In this document: piece by piece, positions 16,595 through 21,183 of the stretch
Layout of the letters: each line of letters starts with the position of its first letter
Position numbering within the stretch: the first letter of the stretch is position 1
Assembly: GCA_016302215.1 (NCBI GenBank)
Contig: JAEDNZ010000006.1
Span: forward strand, 1 to 21,183
Origin: Muribaculaceae bacterium
GTDB taxonomy: Bacteria; Bacteroidota; Bacteroidia; Bacteroidales; Muribaculaceae
Direction of reading: 5' to 3'
DNA length: 21,183 nucleotides
Translations under genes and position numbers: made by a program
Notes under the pieces: model-generated
Databases searched by the model: none
What the model was told of the DNA's origin: nothing
The model's input: only the letters and a program-made list of their open reading frames with translations

Positions 16595-16626
16595 TTTGCG
16601 CATTTTGATTAAAAGGTGTAACTTTG
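16595..16626 (+). promoter_or_regulatory. Near-perfect Bacteroidota promoter of lysA
   Basis: TTTG (16595-16598), a 20-bp spacer, then TAACTTTG (16619-16626) exactly match the -33 and -7 consensus. Transcription should begin near 16632, giving a leader of about 50 nt that is A-rich just before the ATG (TTATTAAAAACAACTGAT), the usual initiation context in this phylum without a Shine-Dalgarno. The leader is too short for a lysine riboswitch. A partial copy of the -7 region (GTGTAACTTT) occurs at 16585-16594, across the folC stop codon, and again at 16616-16625. Confidence 0.85.
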
Positions 16627-16683
16627 CACTATCAAATGGAGTGATACAATAGTAAGTAAGCGCAATTATTAAAAACAACTGAT

Positions 16684-17841
16684 ATGCTGAGCAGACAAGT
16701 GGCTGACAAGCTGAGACAGCACGAAACACCATTTTATCTATATGATATAGCTCTGTTGCGACAGACGCTCGAGAGTGTGGTATATGAGTCAAATAAATAT
16801 GGCTATAAGGTGCACTATGCCATCAAAGCCAACTATGACGACTATCTATTGTCGATAATACGCGAATATGGCTTGGGCATTGATTGTGCCAGCGGCAATG
16901 AGCTGCGCAAGGCTATAGAGACCGGTTTTTCCCCTGAGGGCATTGTATATGCCGGCGTAGGCAAGCGCGACAAGGAGCTGCGCTACGCCATAGAGCAAGG
17001 CATCTTGGCCATCAACTGCGAGTCTATCCAGGAACTGATGGTGATTGACGCCCTCGCTGCCGAGGCCGGGCGTGTCACCAATGTGGCGCTACGCATCAAC
17101 CCCGATATTGACCCCAAGACAAACCATTGCATTGACACCGGCCAGGCTGATAGCAAGTTTGGCATTTCATACGATGATGTGCTTGACCATGCTGACGAGA
17201 TTAAGGCTCTCAAACATATCAGCATCCGGGGCTTGCACTTGCACATTGGCTCGCAAATCAGAGAGCTGCATGTGTTTGAAAATATGTGCTTGAAGGTTAA
17301 TGCCATCGTCAAGGCCTTGCGCGGCATGGGCTTTGATTTCAGCTTTGTTGACGTGGGTGGCGGCCTCGGCGTAAACTACGATGTGCCCGAGAATGAGCCC
17401 ATACCCAATTTTGCATCGTTGTTCTCAATCGTCCACAATCATCTCGATGTGGGCGGCTGCGAGGTGCATTTTGAATTTGGTCGCTCTATCGTGGCTGAGT
17501 GTGGCGAACTGATTACTTCGGTCTTGTTCACCAAAACCACCGCCACCGGCCGCAAGCTACTCATCGTAGATGCCTCGATGACTGAGCTGATACGCCCGGC
17601 TCTCTATGGCTCGTATCATAATATTGAAAACATCACATCTACCGCCGAGCGCACTGACAAGTACACCGTGGTGGGCACAGCCTGCGAGTCAACAGATATC
17701 TTCGACGAGAATGTGGGCTTGCTGCGCAGCAGTCGCGGCGACTTGCTCACCATCAAGTCAGCCGGCGCTTATGGCATGTCGATGGCCTCGCGTTATAACT
17801 TGCACGATTTGCCCGGCGCTGTCTATAGCGATAAGCTGTGA
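16684..17841 (+). CDS. lysA: Diaminopimelate decarboxylase
   Basis: This PLP enzyme converts meso-diaminopimelate to L-lysine and CO2, the last step of lysine synthesis. The product has 385 residues of the fold-type III TIM-barrel plus beta-domain form. HYAIKAN (44-50) contains PLP-binding Lys48. GLHLHIGSQI (183-192) has the His above the cofactor. DVGGGLG (223-229) binds the PLP phosphate. The EFGRSIV motif (264-270) replaces the EPGR of many homologues, as in several Bacteroidota sequences I recall. CESTD (334-338) provides the catalytic Cys from the partner subunit, and GAYGMSMASRYN (361-372) completes the active site. It has its own strong promoter. No aspartate kinase or other lysine-pathway gene is adjacent. 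It ends 18 nt from the stop of the convergent flippase gene. Confidence 0.96.
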   Translation: MLSRQVADKLRQHETPFYLYDIALLRQTLESVVYESNKYGYKVHYAIKANYDDYLLSIIREYGLGIDCASGNELRKAIETGFSPEGIVYAGVGKRDKELRYAIEQGILAINCESIQELMVIDALAAEAGRVTNVALRINPDIDPKTNHCIDTGQADSKFGISYDDVLDHADEIKALKHISIRGLHLHIGSQIRELHVFENMCLKVNAIVKALRGMGFDFSFVDVGGGLGVNYDVPENEPIPNFASLFSIVHNHLDVGGCEVHFEFGRSIVAECGELITSVLFTKTTATGRKLLIVDASMTELIRPALYGSYHNIENITSTAERTDKYTVVGTACESTDIFDENVGLLRSSRGDLLTIKSAGAYGMSMASRYNLHDLPGAVYSDKL

Positions 17842-17855
17842 GCGCCGGCGGCGCT
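17841..17855. terminator. Hairpin between convergent lysA and flippase genes
   Basis: AGCGCC-GGC-GGCGCT is a perfect 6-bp G+C-rich stem with a 3-nt loop, starting at the last base of the lysA stop codon and ending 4 nt before the flippase stop. Neither strand has a clear U tract after it. It may act as a short bidirectional terminator or as a 3'-end protecting stem. The call rests on position and symmetry. Confidence 0.4.
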
Positions 17856-17859
17856 GTCC

Positions 17860-19329
17860 TCAGTCTCGCTTGCGTTTAAGCAGATAGTCAATAGCCTCGG
17901 CTTGTATCTTGGAGCCTAACAGCCTGTTGGCCACGAGGTAGGCAGTGATGCCGATCGCCATCTCCGTGGCGAGGCGCATGGCGGCATTGCCGATGAGGTG
18001 GCCTACGCCCCACATTGCTGAGCCTATCACCAGCGACAAGGCGAGGTATGGCAGCATATCGCGCACATACGACATTACGGATTGACCGGTGAGCCTCACT
18101 GTCACTATCAGCGTTGCCACCCATGTCGCTGCTGATGCCGCTATCTGGCCCCATAGCACTATGGCGATGCCCTCCACCGGGTTGCCCTCCGATGATAATG
18201 TGATGTATGGCAAGGAGAGTAATAGCGCTGCAAGCGCCACGCTGTCGCGCATCACTTCAAGCCACATGATGTGGCGAGCGTAGCCCAGAGCCAAGATGTA
18301 ATTATTCCAAAGCCCGGTCAGCACCGTGAAGATGCCGCGCACCATCAGCAGCTGAAACAGCAATATGGCGGCATCCCATTTGCTGCCAAACAACACATGA
18401 AATATCGATGTGGCGCACACCACCAGGCCTATTAAGGCTGGAAAAGTAAGATATGAGGTGAAGCGATTGAGCCGCCGGGTTATGTTGTCAAACCGGGGCT
18501 TATCGTCCTGCACTGCCGACAGCGCCGGCAGAAATGACGATGTCAGCACCTGCGACAGCGAGGAGATGCCCATCTTGCTCCATTTGTCGGCTTGTGTGTA
18601 GTATCCGAGCGCTACCATGCCCGTGCGGTTGCCGATGAAAAAGGAGTATATGTTTTGAAACACCGTGTTCAGAAATGAGGTGGCCATCATGCGCGACCCT
18701 ATGCCGAAGTATGACCGCAGCGCCGCCCACGAGAAGCGCATCATCGGCCACCAGCGTCCCGTAGCCCACAGTAGCGTCGCCTTGACGGCGCCCACGGTGA
18801 TGGCCTGCCACACCATAGCCCATGCCCCATAGCCTTTGAGCGCGAGGACGATGCCCACGATGCCGCCGGCTATCAGCCCGGCGCTGTTGGAAACAGCCAC
18901 CATGCGCACATCCATGCGCTTCATCAATATGTTCGTCTGGACTATGACCGAGGCGTTGAGGATAAACGATACAAACATCACCCTCGACATCGCCACCAGA
19001 GCCGGCGCGTGAAACCACTGCGCTATCAGCGGCGCCGCCATCCATAATATCACATAGATGGCGATAGATACCGCCATATTGAACCACAGCACCGTGGAGT
19101 AGTCAAGGCGAGAGGGCTGCTTGCGCTGTATCAGAGCGTATGAAAAGCCGCTATCCACAAGCAGCGATGCAAACGCCTGTATCACCAAGATAGCGCCGAC
19201 CAACCCGAATGCCTCTTGGCTGAGCACTCGCGCAAGCACTATGCCAGTCACGGCATAAAGCACCTGAGTAGATACGCGATCTACTACATTCCACTTCAAA
19301 GTGCCGGCCGTGCGCGATTTTAGTGACAT
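17860..19329 (-). CDS. Wzx/PST-type polysaccharide flippase (MOP superfamily)
   Basis: The 489-residue integral membrane protein has about 12-14 predicted hydrophobic helices. The N-terminus has the recognisable PST pattern: GTLKWNVVDRVSTQVL, then ARVLSQEAFGLVG, a DSGFSYALIQRK loop (59-70) and DYSTVLWFN (76-84). Relatives annotated as lipopolysaccharide biosynthesis protein or WzxC move lipid-linked glycan units across the inner membrane. The exact glycan is unknown, because no glycosyltransferase, polymerase or sugar-nucleotide gene lies in the window; an orphan flippase outside a polysaccharide locus is a little unusual. It follows the GIN protein gene by 67 nt on the same strand and may be its operon partner. 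The start MSLKSRTAGT is the usual family N-terminus. Confidence 0.9.
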   Translation of the reverse strand: MSLKSRTAGTLKWNVVDRVSTQVLYAVTGIVLARVLSQEAFGLVGAILVIQAFASLLVDSGFSYALIQRKQPSRLDYSTVLWFNMAVSIAIYVILWMAAPLIAQWFHAPALVAMSRVMFVSFILNASVIVQTNILMKRMDVRMVAVSNSAGLIAGGIVGIVLALKGYGAWAMVWQAITVGAVKATLLWATGRWWPMMRFSWAALRSYFGIGSRMMATSFLNTVFQNIYSFFIGNRTGMVALGYYTQADKWSKMGISSLSQVLTSSFLPALSAVQDDKPRFDNITRRLNRFTSYLTFPALIGLVVCATSIFHVLFGSKWDAAILLFQLLMVRGIFTVLTGLWNNYILALGYARHIMWLEVMRDSVALAALLLSLPYITLSSEGNPVEGIAIVLWGQIAASAATWVATLIVTVRLTGQSVMSYVRDMLPYLALSLVIGSAMWGVGHLIGNAAMRLATEMAIGITAYLVANRLLGSKIQAEAIDYLLKRKRD

Positions 19330-19396
19330 CTGTCAGGCGATAATGCGAGAGGTATTGGATAGAGGGGTGGGGCTATCAGTTATGACAAGACCAAGG

Positions 19397-20110
19397 TCAC
19401 TCTACCTTTACCACCTTGATGCCCAGGGCGAGCGACTTCTTCACCTCCGGGTCGCCTTTGTAGTACACCTTGCCCGAGCCGCTGCCTGAATAGTTGAGCT
19501 TCTCTGTGGCATAGCAATCGACATTGCCCGTGCCGGTGATGCGTACACTCACCTGCTTCGCTTCCAGATTGCCGGCCTCGATAGTGCCGGTGCCCAGTGA
19601 TGATAATTTAGCCTTGCCGGCCTTGCCATTAAGGATTATGCGTCCGGCACCATAGTTGGTGCTCGCGTTGAGTGATGTGGTGTGTATGTCGTTGGCGATT
19701 ATTGTACCGTTGCCTTCGACACGCAGCTTCAGCGAGCTGGTAGGTGTCAGCGTCATCACCCGCACCAGTGAGTCGCCATAGTTCTGTACGCGTGCCAGCA
19801 CGCTTGACATCACGGTGATGCGCGGCAGGTCAATAATGGCGCGGTTATCCACATCGTCAACCTGTATCTTCAGTTTGGCCTTGTTAGGTGTGAATATCAA
19901 GCGAGAGGCCATCTGCGGCGAGCAGCTATACTTGATATAGCCGGCCGAGTCTGTCGAGGCATAATAGTCCACGCAGATGCCATCGCTGACGATGAGCTCG
20001 TCAAAATCATCTACTTTGAGAGTGTAATCCTGGATATTCTGCTGAGCGCTTAAGCCCAGCACGGTAGCAACGCCAAGTGTCGCGCTAATCAGTAATCGTG
20101 ACAGTTTCAT
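19397..20110 (-). CDS. Secreted GIN-domain (DUF2807) protein
   Basis: The product has 237 residues from the ATG at 20110. An ATG 9 nt upstream is possible, but MKLSRLL gives the better signal peptide (1-22, ending LSAQ). The mature part is a right-handed beta-helix-like DUF2807/GIN domain: DFDELIVSDGICVDYY, then LKLRVEGNGTIIAND, NYGAGRI, SLGTGTIEAG, VRITGTGNVDCYATEKLNYSGSGSGKVYY. Regular G-x-G turns occur every roughly 20 residues, as expected for stacked rungs. Family members are predicted periplasmic or surface proteins of unknown function, sometimes named putative auto-transporter adhesin head domains. The first 26 nt overlap the 3' end of dusB, so it is probably translated from the dusB transcript. 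Confidence 0.88.
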   Translation of the reverse strand: MKLSRLLISATLGVATVLGLSAQQNIQDYTLKVDDFDELIVSDGICVDYYASTDSAGYIKYSCSPQMASRLIFTPNKAKLKIQVDDVDNRAIIDLPRITVMSSVLARVQNYGDSLVRVMTLTPTSSLKLRVEGNGTIIANDIHTTSLNASTNYGAGRIILNGKAGKAKLSSLGTGTIEAGNLEAKQVSVRITGTGNVDCYATEKLNYSGSGSGKVYYKGDPEVKKSLALGIKVVKVE

Positions 20111-21098
20111 GAGTATCATCAGTTAGTATGTTGTTTTCAATATTATCTAAAATATCTTCAAGCTCAGCCAATGTGTTGGCCTGAAGCATAGCTATGCGCG
20201 TGGGCCTGAAGCCCGGTATGCTCTTGAATAAAGGCGAGGCGGCGAGGTGGCGGCGTATGTGCAGTATGCCGCGGTACTCGTCAATGCGCTGTATGCTCTC
20301 GTGGATTTGGCGCCTCAAGATGCCAAACTTTGCCGCCTTGGATAGCGGTGTGCACTCCTCGCCACGGAGATATTGCTTGATGTCATGGAATATCCACGGT
20401 GCCCCTATGGAGGCACGCCCCACCATGATGCCATCTACGCCATACTTGTCAAAAGCCATGGCGGCCTTCTGCGGTGTGGTGATATCGCCGTTGCCGATGA
20501 TGGGGATGTGCACTCGCGGGTTTTCCTTCACTCGCGCTATCATCTCCCAGTCAGCCTCGCCGGTGTACATCTGTGAGCGTGTGCGCCCATGCACCGTCAG
20601 CGCCTCGATGCCGCAGTCTTGCAGCGCCTCGGCAAGCTCCACTATGATTTTGCTATTGTGGTCCCAGCCCAGACGTGTCTTTACCGTGACAGGTATCTTC
20701 ACCGCATTGACCACCGCGCGCGTGATCTCAAGCATCTTGGGTATATCTCGCAGCATGCCCGCGCCGGCGCCCTTGCCGGCCACCTTCTTCACCGGGCAGC
20801 CAAAGTTGATATCCAAAATGTCAGGCCCGGCAAGCTCCACTATCTTTGCCGCTTGCACCATAGGCTCCACCTCGCGCCCATAGATCTGTATCGCAGTGGG
20901 GCGCTCACGCTCGCTGATATGCAGCTTGCGTGTCGTGGCGCTGATATTGCGGATAAGGGCATCTGCCGACACAAACTCGGTATATACCATATCCGCGCCC
21001 AACTCCTTACAAATTAGGCGAAACGAAGCATCTGTGACGTCCTCCATCGGAGCCAACATCACAGGCCTGTTTCCAAGGTCAAGCTCTCTGATTTTCAC
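20085..21098 (-). CDS. dusB: tRNA-dihydrouridine synthase DusB-like
   Basis: This flavoenzyme reduces uridine in the tRNA D-loop to dihydrouridine with FMN and NADPH. The 337-residue product is a TIM barrel followed by a helical tRNA-binding domain. MLAPMEDVTDASFR (14-27) is the FMN-binding start. DINFGCPVKKVAGKGAGAG (96-114) carries catalytic Cys101. VKTRLGW (139-145) gives the FMN-binding Lys140, TVHGRTRSQMYTG (168-180) follows, and then GNGDI (202-206) and MVGRASIGAPWIF (225-237). These features fit DusB better than DusA or DusC, though subfamily assignment by eye is not certain. It is the first gene of a probable dusB-GIN-flippase operon, with a -7-like box directly upstream. Confidence 0.93.
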   Translation of the reverse strand: MKIRELDLGNRPVMLAPMEDVTDASFRLICKELGADMVYTEFVSADALIRNISATTRKLHISERERPTAIQIYGREVEPMVQAAKIVELAGPDILDINFGCPVKKVAGKGAGAGMLRDIPKMLEITRAVVNAVKIPVTVKTRLGWDHNSKIIVELAEALQDCGIEALTVHGRTRSQMYTGEADWEMIARVKENPRVHIPIIGNGDITTPQKAAMAFDKYGVDGIMVGRASIGAPWIFHDIKQYLRGEECTPLSKAAKFGILRRQIHESIQRIDEYRGILHIRRHLAASPLFKSIPGFRPTRIAMLQANTLAELEDILDNIENNILTDDTHETVTITD

Positions 21099-21102
21099 AA
21101 TA

Positions 21103-21110
21103 CAAAATTA
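21103..21110 (-). promoter_or_regulatory. Possible -7 box of the dusB operon
   Basis: TAATTTTG on the minus strand matches TAnnTTTG, but lies only 4 nt upstream of the dusB ATG, so transcription from it would give an essentially leaderless mRNA. No -33 element is evident at 19-21 bp. The remaining 73 bases to the window edge show no gene. Confidence 0.3.
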
Positions 21111-21183
21111 GTCAAAATAATTCGTATTACAGCCATCGTAGAGCCACAAAATAGCACAAAAGCGTCACATTTGCGACATTTCC

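Noticed and set aside
16626..16683. Lysine riboswitch upstream of lysA
   Set aside because: The leader is only about 50 nt, far too short for that element, and shows no strong stem.
20194..20883. 229-codon plus-strand open frame opposite dusB
   Set aside because: It is antisense to conserved dusB codons, and the Ser/Pro/Met-rich translation is typical of a shadow frame.
1..21183. CRISPR arrays, insertion sequences, tRNA or rRNA genes, attachment sites
   Set aside because: I saw no regularly spaced repeats, transposase or integrase motifs, tRNA-like cloverleaf or rRNA signatures on either strand.

Overview
The window is a compact chromosomal segment of a member of the Bacteroidota, most likely order Bacteroidales and plausibly Muribaculaceae. 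The family guess is inference from gene content, not a phylogeny. The evidence is: a type IX secretion (T9SS) plug protein and a probable T9SS cargo with a C-terminal sorting domain; a TonB-dependent receptor with an N-terminal carboxypeptidase-regulatory-like domain; a DUF3109 protein; a DUF2807/GIN protein; several TAnnTTTG boxes of the Bacteroidota primary sigma factor, three of them with a -33-like element 20 bp upstream; and mostly A-rich starts without Shine-Dalgarno sequences. I see no rRNA, tRNA, CRISPR array, insertion sequence or phage gene.

Layout. Positions 174-8806 are all on the minus strand. In transcription order they are a response regulator and sensor kinase (overlapping by 17 nt), uracil-DNA glycosylase overlapping the T9SS plug gene, a DUF3109 Cys-rich protein, and a 1190-residue secreted protein with GLUG-like beta-helix repeats, an Ig-like domain and a sorting tail. 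That last gene has its own promoter and a 13-bp terminator hairpin. A 227-bp divergent region (8807-9033) separates this block from a plus-strand block: TonB-dependent receptor, then mutS2 (TTG start), two half-size chromate-transporter-family genes, folC, and lysA from its own promoter. lysA meets a minus-strand trio head-on: dusB, a GIN/DUF2807 secreted protein and a Wzx-like polysaccharide flippase.

How the genes fit together. Most genes are conserved housekeeping: DNA repair (ung), recombination or ribosome rescue (mutS2), folate (folC), lysine/diaminopimelate (lysA) and tRNA modification (dusB). The accessory theme is the cell envelope: T9SS plug and cargo, TonB receptor, sensor kinase, flippase and GIN protein. 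mutS2-chr-chr-folC are packed with gaps of 10 nt or less and look co-transcribed. dusB-GIN-flippase probably form another operon. I found no convincing new multi-gene system. The items most worth testing are the uncharacterised T9SS cargo near a plug gene, an 11-bp-phased direct repeat upstream of the response regulator, the conserved promoter architecture, and the leader hairpin before the TTG start of mutS2.
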